This document shows, one piece after another, positions 19,479 to 30,342 of a stretch of 64,000 bases of DNA. The notes under the pieces were generated by a model, which was given only the letters and a program-made list of their open reading frames with translations, was not told the origin of the DNA and did no database searches. The position numbers and the translations under genes were made by a program. This stretch comes from Rhizobium leucaenae USDA 9039 (GTDB lineage: Bacteria; Pseudomonadota; Alphaproteobacteria; Rhizobiales; Rhizobiaceae). Location: contig NZ_AUFB01000002.1 of the NCBI RefSeq assembly GCF_000426285.1, forward strand, positions 186,001-250,000, read 5' to 3'. How positions within the stretch are numbered: position 1 is the first letter of the stretch; every line of letters begins with the position of its first letter.

Positions 19479-20729
19479 TCACTTCTCCAGCGCCGCCACC
19501 ACCTCGACATGCGAGCTCCAGAGAAACTGATCGATCGGCGTTACCCTCGTGATGCGGTAGCCGCTTTCGACAAGCAGGGCCAGATCGCGCGCGAGCGTCA
19601 GCGGATTGCAGGAGACGGCGACGATTTTTTTGACGGTGGAGCGAGCCAGTTCCTTGCTCTGGAATTCGGCACCGGCGCGCGGCGGGTCGAAGACGACGGC
19701 GTCGTAGGCTTTCAATTCCTGCGCCATCAGCGGCCGACGGAAAAGGTCGCGGCGTTCGGTCGTCACCGGTTTCAGCCCCGGCGTATTGCGCGCTGCATGG
19801 TCGAGCGCTGCCAGTGGCTTGTCTTCCCCCTCGACGGCATGCACGCGGCCGATGCGCGCCAGGCGCAGGGCAAACGTGCCGCTGCCAGCGAAGAGATCGG
19901 CGATGCGCTTTGCCTTGCGGACATGGGCGGCGACCAGCTCGGCCATAGCCTCTTCCGCCGGCTTCGTCGCCTGGGCAAAGGCGCCTGGCGGCGGCGAAAC
20001 CTGGACGCCGCCGAACTCGACCATCGGCTTCATCGGCTCGACCAGGATCTCGCCGTTCAACGAGACCCGGGCGATGCCGCGAAGGGTGAGAACGGTCTCA
20101 ATGGCGCTGCGGCGCTGCTTGTCGGAAAGCTTCTTGATGTCGTCGACGGCGATATCGAGACCGGATAGCGTCTCCAAAACGGAGATGCGAAACGCTTCTG
20201 CGCTGACGGCGAGAGCCGCGCCGACAGCCCGGATCGCCGGCAGCCGCGACATGATTCCAACAGACGCGATCGGACATTCCTGAATGGCGACGATATGGTG
20301 GCTTTCGGCCTGATTGAAGCCGATCAGCATGTCCTTCTCGGTCTTGCGCGCAGCGAAGACGACACGCCGGCGCTCGCCGGGACGAGCAGCGATAATGTCG
20401 TCTACTTCGGGCGTCAGCCCCTTGGAGCGCAGCGCATCGATCACGAGCTGGCGCTTGAAGGCGCGATAGGGCTGATCGGCATAATGCTGCAGCGTGCAAC
20501 CGCCGCAGGCGCCGTTGACGCCCTCCGGGCCGAAATGCCGGCAGTGCGGCTCCTGCCGGTCGGGCGAGGCCGTTGCAATCGACATCAATGTGCCATGGCT
20601 CTTCACTCGGGCAATGGCAACACTCTCGCCGGGCAGTGTGAAGGGCACATAGATCGGCCCGTCAGTGCCTTGCGCAATACCGTCGCCCTGGGCGCCGAGC
20701 TTCTGGATAGTTACGGTTTCGGTGCTCAT
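19479..20729 (-). CDS. RNA m5U methyltransferase, RumA/TrmA family
   Basis: The 416-residue enzyme methylates uridine at C5 in 23S rRNA or tRNA using S-adenosylmethionine. It begins with a short TRAM-like barrel (TVTIQKLGAQGDGIAQ), then has the 4Fe-4S cysteines C-x(10)-C-x2-C in CRHFGPEGVNGACGGC with a later Cys (QECPIA), as in RumA (RlmD). The Rossmann part has LFAGSGTFALRLA, and the catalytic site has FDPPRAGAE and VAVSCNPLTLARDL, whose Cys attacks the base. Its start codon overlaps the stop of the TlyA-like gene by four bases (ATGA type), so the two RNA methyltransferases are translationally coupled. Confidence 0.9.
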   Translation of the reverse strand: MSTETVTIQKLGAQGDGIAQGTDGPIYVPFTLPGESVAIARVKSHGTLMSIATASPDRQEPHCRHFGPEGVNGACGGCTLQHYADQPYRAFKRQLVIDALRSKGLTPEVDDIIAARPGERRRVVFAARKTEKDMLIGFNQAESHHIVAIQECPIASVGIMSRLPAIRAVGAALAVSAEAFRISVLETLSGLDIAVDDIKKLSDKQRRSAIETVLTLRGIARVSLNGEILVEPMKPMVEFGGVQVSPPPGAFAQATKPAEEAMAELVAAHVRKAKRIADLFAGSGTFALRLARIGRVHAVEGEDKPLAALDHAARNTPGLKPVTTERRDLFRRPLMAQELKAYDAVVFDPPRAGAEFQSKELARSTVKKIVAVSCNPLTLARDLALLVESGYRITRVTPIDQFLWSSHVEVVAALEK

Positions 20730-21466
20730 GGCTTGATCCCTGCGAGAAGATATTCCTGATTGCCGTCGCCACCCGCAATCGGCGAGGGGATGAGGCCGAG
20801 GCTCCGCCAGCCCATCTCCCCCATGAGCCAGCGTTCCAGCTCTGCCGCGACGGCCGGAGCGGAGGAGGGATCCTTCAACAGCCCGGCCTTGCCGATCGCC
20901 TCACGCCCGGCCTCGAATTGCGGCTTCACCAGCAGCGCACAATGCGAACCCGGCTCTGCGATTGCAAGGGCCGGGGCCAGCGCCAGCTTCAGCGAGATGA
21001 AGGAAACATCCGAGACGATGAAGGTTATCGGCTTGCCAATATCCTCCGCTGTCAGGTTGCGGGCGTTCAGGCCCTCGATATTGGTCACGCGCGGATCGGC
21101 TGAAATGCGCGGATGCATCTGTCCATGGCCGACATCGATGGCGGTGACATGCGCGGCACCCCGCTGCAACAGCACTTCGGTGAAGCCGCCGGTCGAGGCG
21201 CCGACATCCAGACAGTGCTGCCCTTTTGGGTCGAGCTGAAAATGATCGAGCGCCGCCACCAATTTCAGCGCGGCCCGCGACACATAGTCCTGAGCCGGAT
21301 CGTCGATCGCGATCTCAGCATCTTCGGTAAATAACGCCCCCGGCTTGCTCACCACCTTGCCGTCAACCGTTACCGTGCCGCGCTGAATAGCGTCGCGCGC
21401 CCGCGAACGGCTGGCGAAAAGCGAAAGGGAGACGAGAAGCTGGTCGAGGCGTTGCGGTTCAGACAT
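20726..21466 (-). CDS. TlyA family rRNA methyltransferase
   Basis: This 246-residue protein has an N-terminal S4 RNA-binding domain (RLDQLLVSLSLFASRSRARD, residues about 5-65) and a FtsJ-like Rossmann methyltransferase domain (CLDVGASTGGFTEVLLQRGA, then VSDVSFISL). That pairing is the TlyA/hemolysin-A-type 2'-O-ribose methyltransferase acting on rRNA. The start ATG at 21466 yields the normal N-terminus (MSEPQRLDQLL). It precedes the RumA-like gene with a four-base overlap. Members were once misnamed haemolysins; a toxin role is not supported here. Confidence 0.9.
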   Translation of the reverse strand: MSEPQRLDQLLVSLSLFASRSRARDAIQRGTVTVDGKVVSKPGALFTEDAEIAIDDPAQDYVSRAALKLVAALDHFQLDPKGQHCLDVGASTGGFTEVLLQRGAAHVTAIDVGHGQMHPRISADPRVTNIEGLNARNLTAEDIGKPITFIVSDVSFISLKLALAPALAIAEPGSHCALLVKPQFEAGREAIGKAGLLKDPSSAPAVAAELERWLMGEMGWRSLGLIPSPIAGGDGNQEYLLAGIKP

Positions 21467-21592
21467 GGGCTGTCCATGCCGGGCAATGGTCTGCGTTGCA
21501 AGCGTTTTGTGTTGATGGCGGCGAATGTCGGCGTTGACGCTATGCGGCATCTGACCATAATCGCCACAAACCGGCGGTTGATGGGGGCTCGA

Positions 21593-22600
21593 ATGCGGGG
21601 GATGTGTGGCTATGTGGCGGCTATGGCGATGATTGCTATGCCGGCCTTGGCGAATGATAGCATGGCTGAACTCAAGACCGGCGGCCTCGCCTATGTCCGC
21701 ACCGGCGATATCAGCATGGAGGACGAAAAGCTCTTCATTTCTCCGACGGAGGTGAAGGTCGATTACATCTTCGAGAACACCTCGGACAAGGATGTCGAAA
21801 GCGTCGTCGCCTTCCCCATGCCGGATATCGAGGGCGTTCTCGATAGCACGGTCGCCATCGAGGACGCCGATGCCGACAACTTCCTCGATTTCACCGTCAT
21901 GCAGGACGGCAAACCGATCACGCCGACTCTCCAGCAGAACGTGACAGTCGCCGGTATCGATATGACGGCGGAGCTGAAGGCGCACAATATTCCACTGCGA
22001 CCGCTCGGCTCAGCCGCGTTCAACGCGGTTGCGAAGCTGCCGCCTGACGTGATCGAGGACTGGACGGCGCGGGGCCTCATTACGCATGACGAATATGATG
22101 ATGACGGCCAGGGCATGAAGCATCATCCGACGCCGATGTGGACCCTGCACACCACCTATTGGTGGCGCACCAAGTTTCCGGCCGGCGCCAAGATCAGCGT
22201 CCAGCACCGCTACAAGCCGAGCGTTGGCGGCACGGTCGCCATCACCTTCGCCGGCGATGATGACTACAAGAAGGAGCAGCTCAAGACTTATCGGACGAAA
22301 TATTGCATGGACGACGCCTTCGTCAAAACCGCCGGCAAACTGTCCGCCGCCGCCGACAAGGGCGGCCGCGGCTATACCGAAAGCTGGATTTCCTATGTTT
22401 TGAGCACAGGCGCCAACTGGTCCGGTCCGATCAAGCATTTCCAGCTAACCGTCGATAAAGGCAGCCCGGATAATTACATTAGTTTCTGCGGCAGCGGCGT
22501 CAAAAAGACCGGCCCCACGACCTTCCAGATGACAGCGGAGGATTTCTCTCCTAAGCATGACCTCGATATTCTGATCCTCAACGCAGTACCTCGGAATTAG
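21593..22600 (+). CDS. Secreted DUF4424 domain protein
   Basis: The 335-residue protein has a signal peptide (CGYVAAMAMIAMPALANDS, cleavage near residue 18) and then one DUF4424 domain, a mainly beta-structured periplasmic domain of unknown function. Features include DYIFENTSDKDVESVVAFPMP, a Trp-rich core (PTPMWTLHTTYWWRTKFPAG) and a late CGSGVKKTGPTTFQM segment. I chose ATG 21593 because it starts a proper signal peptide and has GGGGGC upstream; longer forms would begin with charged sequence unlikely in a secretion signal. The longer upstream part also overlaps the divergent TlyA gene's promoter. Confidence 0.82.
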   Translation: MRGMCGYVAAMAMIAMPALANDSMAELKTGGLAYVRTGDISMEDEKLFISPTEVKVDYIFENTSDKDVESVVAFPMPDIEGVLDSTVAIEDADADNFLDFTVMQDGKPITPTLQQNVTVAGIDMTAELKAHNIPLRPLGSAAFNAVAKLPPDVIEDWTARGLITHDEYDDDGQGMKHHPTPMWTLHTTYWWRTKFPAGAKISVQHRYKPSVGGTVAITFAGDDDYKKEQLKTYRTKYCMDDAFVKTAGKLSAAADKGGRGYTESWISYVLSTGANWSGPIKHFQLTVDKGSPDNYISFCGSGVKKTGPTTFQMTAEDFSPKHDLDILILNAVPRN

Positions 22601-22820
22601 GCTTTTACTGCGCCGCACGGAGTTAAATGATTTTAAAGCGGTAGCATTTACTTATGCAGAGGATTGCGATTGTCTTCTTCAGGGATAATCGCCTGCCATG
22701 ACGGCTTTGCGCCTTTCGCGCCCAATCATGCCTCTTCCCTGAATTTTCGAGCATCCGGCCGCGCTCTCCGAGCGGTATCGTCGTTGTTTGCTAGGACCAG
22801 CGCTCAGGAGGCGCTCGCCC

Positions 22821-24758
22821 ATGTTTGCGAAGAACCTTTCTTTGAATGGCAAACTCGCCATCACCTTTGCCGCACTTATCGCTCTCTTCGCCTGCGTTTC
22901 GGCATTCGTTTACGCCAAGGAAGAAGTATCGACCGGGGCCGCCGCCGAACAGGTGAAATCGCAGGAGCTCGTCAATCTGATCGACGATTCTCTGCAGGCC
23001 ATGCTGGAACAGGCCGTCAATTTGCGCGGCTTCCTGCTGCTGCGCAGCGATAGCACCTATGGCGACGTCGGCACCAATCGCGATCGCATGCTGAAAAGCA
23101 TGGCGGCTGCCAAAGCGGTTGCCGCCAACGAGCCCGATCTGCTTTCGGCGATTGACGGCATGCAGAAGGCAGCAGACCTCTATTTCCACCAGCTCGCCGA
23201 GCCGCAGATGAAGGCGCGCAAGGAAACTGAGATGCCGCTGGACCAGATCGTCAAGATCGGCCAGAACGAGACGAAGGGCCAGCTCGATGGCTTCCGTGAG
23301 GCGGCCGCCAAGATCAAGCAGGCTGCCCGCGCCAAGGCTGCTGCCTTGTCAGCCACCCAGGACGAAGCGAACAGCGATCTACGCATGACGCTGATCGCCG
23401 GCGGTATCATCGCCTCGCTGGCCGCTGCCGTGCTTGCCTGGCTCCTCGCACGCACCATCGTTCGCCCGATCGTCGGCATGACCGCGGCCATGGGCCGTCT
23501 CGCCGGCGGCGAGCACAATATCGAGGTACCGGCCATCGGCCGTGGCGATGAAGTCGGCCGCATGGCCGATGCCGTCCTCGTCTTCAAGGATGCCGCGATC
23601 GAGAAGCTGCGTCTTGCGGGCGAAACCGACCGCATGCGCGGCGATGCCGAGCGTCAGCGTCAGATGAGCGATGAGCAGAAGGCCCGCGAAGAGGGCGAGA
23701 TCCGCTTCGCGATGGAGGGATTGGCCGGCGGACTTGCAGCCCTTGCCTCCGGCAACGTCGCCGCGCGCCTCGACCGCGCCTTCGCGCCGCAGTTCGACGC
23801 TGTTCGCGCCGACTTCAACAATGCCGTCGAAAAGCTGGAGGCCGCCCTGCAGTCGGTCGGCCGCAATGCCTCGGCGATCAATGCAGGCGCCGGCGAAATT
23901 CGCTCGGCTGCCGATGATCTTGCCCGCCGCACGGAGCAGCAGGCCGCCGCCGTCGAAGAGACGGCAGCAGCCCTCGAGCAGGTGACGACGACGGTTCGCG
24001 ATTCGGCCAAGCGTGCCGAAGATGTCGGCCATCTCGTCGAACGCGCCCGTCAGGGCGCTGAGAAATCAGGGGATGTCGTGCGCAAGGCGGTCTCCGCCAT
24101 GCAGCAGATCGAAAAGTCCTCGGGCGAGATCAGCAACATCATCAGCGTCATCGACGACATTGCTTTCCAGACCAACCTTCTGGCTCTCAATGCCGGCGTC
24201 GAAGCTGCCCGCGCCGGTGATGCAGGCAAGGGTTTTGCGGTCGTCGCCCAGGAAGTCCGCGAACTGGCACAGCGTTCCGCCAACGCCGCCAAGGAAATCA
24301 AGGCGCTGATCAACACGTCGAGCGATCAGGTCAACACCGGCGTCTCGCTGGTCGGGGAGACCGGCAAGGCGCTGGAACTGATCGTTTCGGAAGTGCAGGA
24401 GATCAACCGCCACGTCGGCGCCATCGTCATCGCCACCCGCGAACAGTCGACGGGCCTGCAGGAGATCAACACCGCCGTCAACAACATGGACCAGGGCACG
24501 CAGCAGAACGCCGCCATGGTCGAGGAACAGACGGCGGCGAGCCACGCACTTGCGCGCGAGGCAGCCTCCCTCAACGAACTCCTGCACCAGTTCCGCCTGA
24601 ATGATATGCCACGCGAATCCAAGCGTCCCGCAGCCGCTACCGCCCAGTCGCGGCCGGCCGCTTCCCCGGCGAGGGCATTGGGTCGCACGGTCGCCAAGGC
24701 GTTCAGCGGCAAGGCCACTGCGGCGGCGGTTGCCCAGGATGAGTGGGAGGAATTTTGA
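22821..24758 (+). CDS. Methyl-accepting chemotaxis protein
   Basis: This 645-residue chemoreceptor has a first membrane helix at about residues 12-32, a periplasmic helical sensor of about 155 residues, a second helix at about 189-213, a HAMP linker and a long cytoplasmic signalling coiled coil. The hairpin tip that binds CheA/CheW is present ([20 protein letters not shown] region, then [10 protein letters not shown]). The periplasmic part looks like a helical-bundle sensor of the CHASE3/HBM type. The protein ends in EWEEF, which fits the CheR-docking pentapeptide found on major receptors. The AGGAGG site at 22806-22811 fixes the ATG at 22821. The ligand is unknown. Confidence 0.92.
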   Translation: MFAKNLSLNGKLAITFAALIALFACVSAFVYAKEEVSTGAAAEQVKSQELVNLIDDSLQAMLEQAVNLRGFLLLRSDSTYGDVGTNRDRMLKSMAAAKAVAANEPDLLSAIDGMQKAADLYFHQLAEPQMKARKETEMPLDQIVKIGQNETKGQLDGFREAAAKIKQAARAKAAALSATQDEANSDLRMTLIAGGIIASLAAAVLAWLLARTIVRPIVGMTAAMGRLAGGEHNIEVPAIGRGDEVGRMADAVLVFKDAAIEKLRLAGETDRMRGDAERQRQMSDEQKAREEGEIRFAMEGLAGGLAALASGNVAARLDRAFAPQFDAVRADFNNAVEKLEAALQSVGRNASAINAGAGEIRSAADDLARRTEQQAAAVEETAAALEQVTTTVRDSAKRAEDVGHLVERARQGAEKSGDVVRKAVSAMQQIEKSSGEISNIISVIDDIAFQTNLLALNAGVEAARAGDAGKGFAVVAQEVRELAQRSANAAKEIKALINTSSDQVNTGVSLVGETGKALELIVSEVQEINRHVGAIVIATREQSTGLQEINTAVNNMDQGTQQNAAMVEEQTAASHALAREAASLNELLHQFRLNDMPRESKRPAAATAQSRPAASPARALGRTVAKAFSGKATAAAVAQDEWEEF

Positions 24759-24777
24759 GTAAGGCGTCTTGCTGACG

Positions 24778-24823
24778 CCGAGCCCCTGATGCTTTTTCCG
24801 AGCATCGGGGGCTCGGGCATTTT
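24778..24823 (+). terminator. Terminator-like hairpin after the chemoreceptor
   Basis: A 15-bp nearly perfect stem (24778-24792 with 24802-24816) with a T-rich loop is followed by GCATTTT. It lies 20 bases after the chemoreceptor stop and fits an intrinsic terminator. A smaller GGCGTC/GACGCC stem lies just before it. Confidence 0.7.
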
Positions 24824-24917
24824 AAGGATGAGCTGTCTCGCTTATTTCAAGGCGAGACAGATCCTAGTTAGCGGCAACTGCCAAGGTGGTTATGACCCAT
24901 GGCTCGCGCTACGCTCC

Positions 24918-25838
24918 TTAATACTTGGATGGAACATAAAGCCCCGGCGGCAGGACTTTGCGCTCGTAGTTGGGATTGAAGATCCGCTCCGGTAGGGTGA
25001 TGTCCTCGTGAGGCACGTCCTCATAGGGAATTTGCTTGAGCAGATGATCCATGCAGTTCAGGCGGGCGCGCTTCTTGTCGTTGCCTTCGACGATATGCCA
25101 GGGCGCTTCCGGAATATTCGTGCGCGCAAAGGTTTCTTCCTTGGCCTTCGTATAGGCCTCCCAGCGCACGCGGGATTGCAGATCCATCGGCGACAGCTTC
25201 CACTGCTTCAGGGGATCGTGGATGCGCACGAGGAAGCGAAGCTGCTGCTCTTCGTCGGTGATCGAAAACCAGTATTTCACGAGCCGGATCCCGGAGCGAA
25301 CCAGCATGCGTTCGAACTCGGGCACGTCGTTGAAGAACTGTTCGACCTGGTCTTCCGTCGCAAAGCCCATCACACGCTCGACACCGGAGCGATTGTACCA
25401 AGACCGGTCGAAAAGAACGATCTCGCCGCCTGCCGGCAGATGGGGCACGTAGCGCTGGAAATACCATTGCGTCTTTTCGCGGTCGGATGGCGCCGGTAGC
25501 GCGACGACTCTAGCAACGCGTGGGTTGAGCCGCTGGGTGATCCGCTTGATGGCCCCACCTTTGCCCGCCGAATCACGACCCTCGAAGATCACGACGACCT
25601 TCTCCTTGTGATAGGTCACCCAATCCTGCAGCTTGATCAGTTCGGCTTGCAGCGACAGCAAGGCGCGGAAGTAGTCGATGCGCGGCATCGCAGCCGGATG
25701 CGCCTTCTGGTAGATCTTTCGGATCTCTTCGGAGAGAGCCGGTTCCGAAAGTTCCAATTCGTAGTCTTCGTCTAGCGTATCGGCCAATTCCGCTTCGAGC
25801 CAATCGGAATGCTCGTGTTCGTTGTCTGGATTGATCAA
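24918..25838 (-). CDS. ppk2: Polyphosphate kinase 2
   Basis: The 306-residue protein is a one-domain PPK2, which uses polyphosphate to phosphorylate nucleotides (GDP or ADP) or the reverse. The P-loop FEGRDSAGKGGAIKR covers residues about 85-99 and the Walker B motif VLFDRSWYNR about 141-150; the lid motif DPLKQWKLSP follows. The acidic N-terminal 35 residues and the length place it in class I, which prefers nucleoside diphosphates as acceptors; that is family knowledge, not proof. It stands alone and converges with the chemoreceptor gene. Confidence 0.93.
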   Translation of the reverse strand: MINPDNEHEHSDWLEAELADTLDEDYELELSEPALSEEIRKIYQKAHPAAMPRIDYFRALLSLQAELIKLQDWVTYHKEKVVVIFEGRDSAGKGGAIKRITQRLNPRVARVVALPAPSDREKTQWYFQRYVPHLPAGGEIVLFDRSWYNRSGVERVMGFATEDQVEQFFNDVPEFERMLVRSGIRLVKYWFSITDEEQQLRFLVRIHDPLKQWKLSPMDLQSRVRWEAYTKAKEETFARTNIPEAPWHIVEGNDKKRARLNCMDHLLKQIPYEDVPHEDITLPERIFNPNYERKVLPPGLYVPSKY

Positions 25839-26107
25839 GGTTCTCTCCGCTTATCGATGGCAGCTCACGATAACAGTCGAGGGCATGATCGCTCCTAAAA
25901 ACGAAAACATGCCCGTTCCTGCATTGCTGCAAATTCCGCTTTGTTCATGACAGTTGGATGAATGATTGCGGCAAGACGGAAGGTAAAGCACGCAGAACGC
26001 CAGATAGCGCCCAGGAGATCCAAGCCGACCCCAATAGGCACATCACATGATGTGCCGGGAGCTCGACTCCCGGACAAATGGTAGATCGATCGCGAGTTTA
26101 GCCGAGC

Positions 26108-28024
26108 TTAACCGGCGACCTCGATAATCCGGCTGCGGCCCAGCGCCTTGAACACCGTCTGTACGATGCCGGCGCGGTCGAGGCCGGCCTTGGCGTTCAT
26201 GACTTCGGGCTTGGCCTGCTCCATCCAGATGTCGGGCATGACCAGCGTGCGGATTTTCAGGCCATTGTCGAGCAGGCCTTCGGTGGCGAGGAACTGCATG
26301 ACCTGGCTGCCGAAGCCGCCGACGGAGCCTTCCTCGATGGTGATCAGCACCTCGTGATGGCTGGCGAGCTGGCGAATGAGATCATGGTCCAGCGGTTTGG
26401 CGAAGCGAGCATCGGCAACCGTTGTCGGCAGGCCGGCAGCGTCGAGATCTTCGGCAGCGGCGAGACTGTCGGCGAGCCGTGTGCCGAAGGACAGCAGCGC
26501 CACCTTTGATCCCTGCTTGACGATGCGGCCCTTGCCGATCTGGAGAATTTCGCCGCGTTCCGGCAGCTCGATGCCCACGCCTTCGCCGCGTGGGTAGCGG
26601 AAGGAGATCGGGCCAAGATCATAGGCGGCGGCCGTGCGCACCATATGCTTCAGCTCCGCCTCGTCGGCAGCTGCCATGACCACGAAGCCGGGCAGGGTGG
26701 CGAGGAAGGCCGTATCGAAGGAGCCGGCATGCGTTGGCCCGTCGGCGCCGACGAAGCCGGCGCGGTCGATCGGGAAGCGCACCGGCAGGCCCTGGATCGC
26801 GACATCATGCACCACCTGGTCATAGGCGCGCTGCAGGAAGGTCGAATAGAGGGCCGCGAACGGCTTGAAACCCTCGGCGGCGAGGCCCGCCGCGAAAGTG
26901 ACCGCATGCTGCTCGGCGATACCGACGTCGAAACAGCGGGCCGGGAAAAATTCCTGCAGCTTGTCGAGGCCGGTGCCGTTTGGCATGGCTGCGGTAATGC
27001 CGACGATCTTCTCGTCCAGCATCGCTTCCTGCACGAGGGCATCGGCGAAGACGCTGGTATAGCTCGGTGCGTTCGGTTTCACCTTGGCCTGCGCACCCGT
27101 GATGACGTCGAATTTGTTGACGCCGTGATATTTATCGGCAGCCGCTTCGGCGGGCGGATAGCCCTTGCCCTTCTGCGTCACCACATGGATCAGGACCGGC
27201 CCCTGCGCATGGTCCCGCACATTGCGCAGCACCGGAAGCAGATGGTCGAAGGAATGACCGTCGATCGGGCCGATATGGTAGAAACCCATCTCCTCGAACA
27301 TTGTCCCGCCGGTGACATAGCCCCGTGCATGCTCCACGGCGCGGGTAATGGCGCGGTCGACATTCTTGCCGAGATAGGCGGTCAGCTTCTTGCCGAAATC
27401 GCGGAAGCCCATATAGGTGCGGCCGGAGGCGAGGCGCGCGAGATAGGCGCTCATGGCCCCGGTCGGCGGAGCGATCGACATGTCGTTGTCATTGAGGATG
27501 ACGATCAGCCGGGCGTCGAGCGCGCCGGCATTGTTCAGCGCCTCATAGGCCATGCCGGCCGACATCGCGCCGTCGCCGATGACCGCAATGACGCGGCGGT
27601 CGGTCTTGTCGAGTTCGGCCGCCACCGCCATGCCGAGACCGGCGGAGATCGACGTTGAGGAATGCGCAGCGCCGAAGGGATCGTATTCGCTCTCCGCGCG
27701 GCGGGTGAAGCCGGAAAGTCCATCCTCCTGGCGCAGCGTTCGGATACGGTCGCGCCGGCCGGTCAGGATCTTGTGCGGATAACATTGATGGCCGACGTCG
27801 AAGATCAGACGGTCGTTCGGCGTATTGAAGACATTGTGGATGGCGATGGTGAGTTCGACGACGCCAAGGCCGGCGCCGAGATGTCCACCCGTGCGCGATA
27901 CCGCATCGATCATCTCGTTGCGAAGTTCGCGGGCGAGTTGCGGCAAATCCCGGTCCTCCAGCTTTCGCAGGTCGGAAGGATAGTGGACCTGGTCCAGCAG
28001 GGGCGTCTCTGGCATGTGTGTCAA
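26108..28024 (-). CDS. dxs: 1-deoxy-D-xylulose-5-phosphate synthase
   Basis: The 638-residue thiamine diphosphate enzyme condenses pyruvate and glyceraldehyde 3-phosphate, the first step of the MEP isoprenoid pathway; ispH, the last step, is at 56.8 kb. The ThDP motif [18 protein letters not shown] (about residues 149-166), the catalytic Glu in [11 protein letters not shown] and the C-terminal transketolase domain are all present, and the length is normal. I keep the TTG at 28024 as start because GAGG lies eight to nine bases upstream; an ATG three codons later (28015) is a close alternative. xseB lies upstream on the same strand, as in many proteobacteria, but here a pirin gene separates them. 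Confidence 0.95.
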   Translation of the reverse strand: MTHMPETPLLDQVHYPSDLRKLEDRDLPQLARELRNEMIDAVSRTGGHLGAGLGVVELTIAIHNVFNTPNDRLIFDVGHQCYPHKILTGRRDRIRTLRQEDGLSGFTRRAESEYDPFGAAHSSTSISAGLGMAVAAELDKTDRRVIAVIGDGAMSAGMAYEALNNAGALDARLIVILNDNDMSIAPPTGAMSAYLARLASGRTYMGFRDFGKKLTAYLGKNVDRAITRAVEHARGYVTGGTMFEEMGFYHIGPIDGHSFDHLLPVLRNVRDHAQGPVLIHVVTQKGKGYPPAEAAADKYHGVNKFDVITGAQAKVKPNAPSYTSVFADALVQEAMLDEKIVGITAAMPNGTGLDKLQEFFPARCFDVGIAEQHAVTFAAGLAAEGFKPFAALYSTFLQRAYDQVVHDVAIQGLPVRFPIDRAGFVGADGPTHAGSFDTAFLATLPGFVVMAAADEAELKHMVRTAAAYDLGPISFRYPRGEGVGIELPERGEILQIGKGRIVKQGSKVALLSFGTRLADSLAAAEDLDAAGLPTTVADARFAKPLDHDLIRQLASHHEVLITIEEGSVGGFGSQVMQFLATEGLLDNGLKIRTLVMPDIWMEQAKPEVMNAKAGLDRAGIVQTVFKALGRSRIIEVAG

Positions 28025-28149
28025 GGCTGAAGCCTCTTTCTTGCTATTCTTGGGCGGCGGCCCGCCTTTATGTCAAAACAGATTGCGTCAGAAGGTGACG
28101 AATTCAAGGACTGCCTGAACAAGAAACATTTGGCATTGTTATGAACCCG

Positions 28150-29073
28150 TTAGCTTTCCGGCAAAGGAATAAACTCTTCCTCGTCTCCCGGCACGATGTC
28201 GAAACGGCCGGTGCGCCATTCTTCCTTGGCCTTTTCGATGCGTTCCTTGGAAGAAGACACGAAATTCCACCAGATATAGCGCTTCGAATTGAGCGCCGCA
28301 CCCCCAAAAAGCATAAGATGACAGCCTTTCTCAGCCGTCTCCAGGGTAATGGCATCGCCGGGGCGGAAGACAAGAAGCTGATCCTGCTCGAAACGGTCGC
28401 CCGCAACGATCAACGAGCCGGAGAGAATATAGACCGCACGTTCCTCATGTCCTGCACCGAACGGGAACTTCACGCCGGGCTGAAGCTGAAGATCGACATA
28501 GAGCGTGTCGGAGAAGGATTTTACCGGCGAGGTCACGCCCTCGAAGCTGCCGATGACCACGCGGCCGGTCGCCCGGCCGTCGTTGATCAGCGGCAGATCG
28601 CTCTTTTCAGTATGGGTAAAGGCCGGATCAATCTCTTCCTTGTCGTCCGGTAGGGCGAGCCAGGTTTGCAGCCCGGACATCGCCAGCGGATGACCGCGCA
28701 GATTGTCCGGCGTGCGCTCGGAATGCACGATACCGCGCCCTGCCGTCATCAGGTTTATATCGCCGGGACGAATGACCTTTTCCGTGCCGAGACTATCCAT
28801 ATGGCGGATTTCGCCGTCGAAGAGATAGGTGACGGTCGACAGGCCGATATGCGGATGCGGCCTGACATCCAGCGCTTCGCCGGGTCGCAGCACCGCCGGA
28901 CCCATGCGATCGAAAAAGATGAACGGTCCCACCAGCCGACGCCGGCTGCTCGGAAGTGCCCGTCGCACGAAGAAGCCGCCGAGATCGCTGGTGCGCGGAA
29001 TGATGAGATGCTCGATCGCGTCGCAGGCGAAGACATCGCCGGGCAGCGGATCTTTTCCAGGGAAGAAGGACAT
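28150..29073 (-). CDS. Pirin family protein
   Basis: This 307-residue protein has two cupin barrels as in pirin. The N-terminal metal-binding motif is intact (RPHPHIGLSTVTYLFDGEI with a later HSE), and the C-terminal cupin shows GHEERAVYILSGSL. Bacterial pirins act as quercetinase-like dioxygenases or as redox-linked regulators; which applies here is not decided. ATG 29073 has GGAG upstream. It lies between dxs and xseB on the same strand, 73 bases after the end of xseB, so it may share their transcript. Confidence 0.88.
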   Translation of the reverse strand: MSFFPGKDPLPGDVFACDAIEHLIIPRTSDLGGFFVRRALPSSRRRLVGPFIFFDRMGPAVLRPGEALDVRPHPHIGLSTVTYLFDGEIRHMDSLGTEKVIRPGDINLMTAGRGIVHSERTPDNLRGHPLAMSGLQTWLALPDDKEEIDPAFTHTEKSDLPLINDGRATGRVVIGSFEGVTSPVKSFSDTLYVDLQLQPGVKFPFGAGHEERAVYILSGSLIVAGDRFEQDQLLVFRPGDAITLETAEKGCHLMLFGGAALNSKRYIWWNFVSSSKERIEKAKEEWRTGRFDIVPGDEEEFIPLPES

Positions 29074-29146
29074 GACGAGCGCTCCATTCGGTTGAAAGCA
29101 ACCTAACGGCAATATGTCGGAAACTCAAATTTTGCGCGCGTAAGCC

Positions 29147-29398
29147 CTACTGCCCGTCCAGCGGCTCCGTGCCCTGAGGCTTGCCGGCGCGGTCGAGCCT
29201 GATCTTCTCGATGCGGTTCTCCGCTGCCGAGAGCAGAGTCTCGCAATGCTTTTTCAGCGCTTCGCCGCGTTCGTAAATGGCGATGGATTCATCCAGCGCT
29301 ACGTCGCCGCGTTCCAGCCGCGCGACGATGCTTTCAAGCTCCGCCACGGCCTTTTCGAATGAATAGCCGGAGACATCCACTTTAGCGCTTTCGCTCAT
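29147..29398 (-). CDS. xseB: Exodeoxyribonuclease VII small subunit
   Basis: The 83-residue protein has the XseB signature: [20 protein letters not shown] and [19 protein letters not shown], two helices that wrap the large subunit. The complex degrades single-stranded DNA from both ends. Consecutive ATGs at 29401 and 29398 (and a TTG at 29404) overlap the stop of the preceding histone-deacetylase-like gene; I use 29398, which gives [15 protein letters not shown]. Translational coupling is likely. The large subunit gene is not in this window. Confidence 0.93.
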   Translation of the reverse strand: MSESAKVDVSGYSFEKAVAELESIVARLERGDVALDESIAIYERGEALKKHCETLLSAAENRIEKIRLDRAGKPQGTEPLDGQ

Positions 29399-29400
29399 CA

Positions 29401-30342
29401 TCAACCCTTCATCATACGCAGAATATGCAGGCCCGCCGATTCGGCGAGGCCTTCCAGATCATAGCCGCCTTCGAGCAGGCTGACGACCCGGTTCTTGGCG
29501 CTGCGGTCGGCGGCTTCCAGGATACGCCCGGTCGCCCAGTCGAAATCCTCACCGGTGAGATTCAATTGCGCCAGGGGATCGCGATGATGGGCGTCGAAGC
29601 CGGCCGAGATGATGATGAGGTCGGGGCGGAAATCGTCGAGCGCCGGCAGCACGCGCGATTTGAAGGCCTCGCGGAAATGGTCGCCACCGGTATTGGGCGA
29701 AAGCGGCGCGTTCACGATGGTATTATGCGTGCCGCGCTCGTCCTTTTTGCCGGTGCCGGGATAAAGAGGCATTTGGTGCGTGGAGCAGAAAAGTACCGAG
29801 GGATCGTCCCAGAAGATGTCCTGCGTGCCGTTGCCGTGATGCACGTCCCAATCGACGATGGCAACGCGCTCGGCTCCATGGGCTTTCTGCGCATGGCGGG
29901 CGGCGATCGCCACATTGTTGAAGAAGCAGAAGCCCATCGCCTTGTTCTTCTCGGCGTGGTGGCCGGGAGGACGGGCCGCAACGAAGACATTGTCGGCCGC
30001 GCCCGAGAACACATCGTCGACTGCCGCCATGGCTCCCCCGACGCCATGCATGATCGCCTGCAACGTCTTCGGGCTGGCATAGGTATCGGCTTCGAGCTGG
30101 TTGATCTCGTCCTCGTCACCCCCGTCGGGGATCGAGCGCAGGACGAAAGTCAGGTGCTCTTCCGGATGGGCAAGCAGCACCGCGTCCTCATGGGCGAGCG
30201 GCGCCTTGCGCCGGTCCAACCTCTCGAAGTTCGGATGCTCCAACGCGATATTCAAAGACCGCAGCCGGTCGGGCCTTTCCGGATGACCCGGCGGGGTAAG
30301 GTGTTCCAGAAAAATCGGGTGCTCGTAAAGACGTGTGCTCAT
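29401..30342 (-). CDS. Histone deacetylase/acetylpolyamine amidohydrolase family protein
   Basis: This 313-residue zinc hydrolase has the full deacetylase site: [20 protein letters not shown] (tandem His), [13 protein letters not shown] (metal Asp and His) and [15 protein letters not shown] (metal Asp). Bacterial members remove acetyl groups from polyamines, acetoin-related compounds or small amides; the substrate is unknown. It starts with a weak upstream site at ATG 30342, ends overlapping xseB, and heads the xseB-pirin-dxs direction of transcription. Confidence 0.9.
   Translation of the reverse strand: MSTRLYEHPIFLEHLTPPGHPERPDRLRSLNIALEHPNFERLDRRKAPLAHEDAVLLAHPEEHLTFVLRSIPDGGDEDEINQLEADTYASPKTLQAIMHGVGGAMAAVDDVFSGAADNVFVAARPPGHHAEKNKAMGFCFFNNVAIAARHAQKAHGAERVAIVDWDVHHGNGTQDIFWDDPSVLFCSTHQMPLYPGTGKKDERGTHNTIVNAPLSPNTGGDHFREAFKSRVLPALDDFRPDLIIISAGFDAHHRDPLAQLNLTGEDFDWATGRILEAADRSAKNRVVSLLEGGYDLEGLAESAGLHILRMMKG

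Noticed and set aside
20726..21466. Haemolysin function for the TlyA-like gene
   Set aside because: S4 plus FtsJ domains indicate an rRNA methyltransferase; the haemolysin name is historical.
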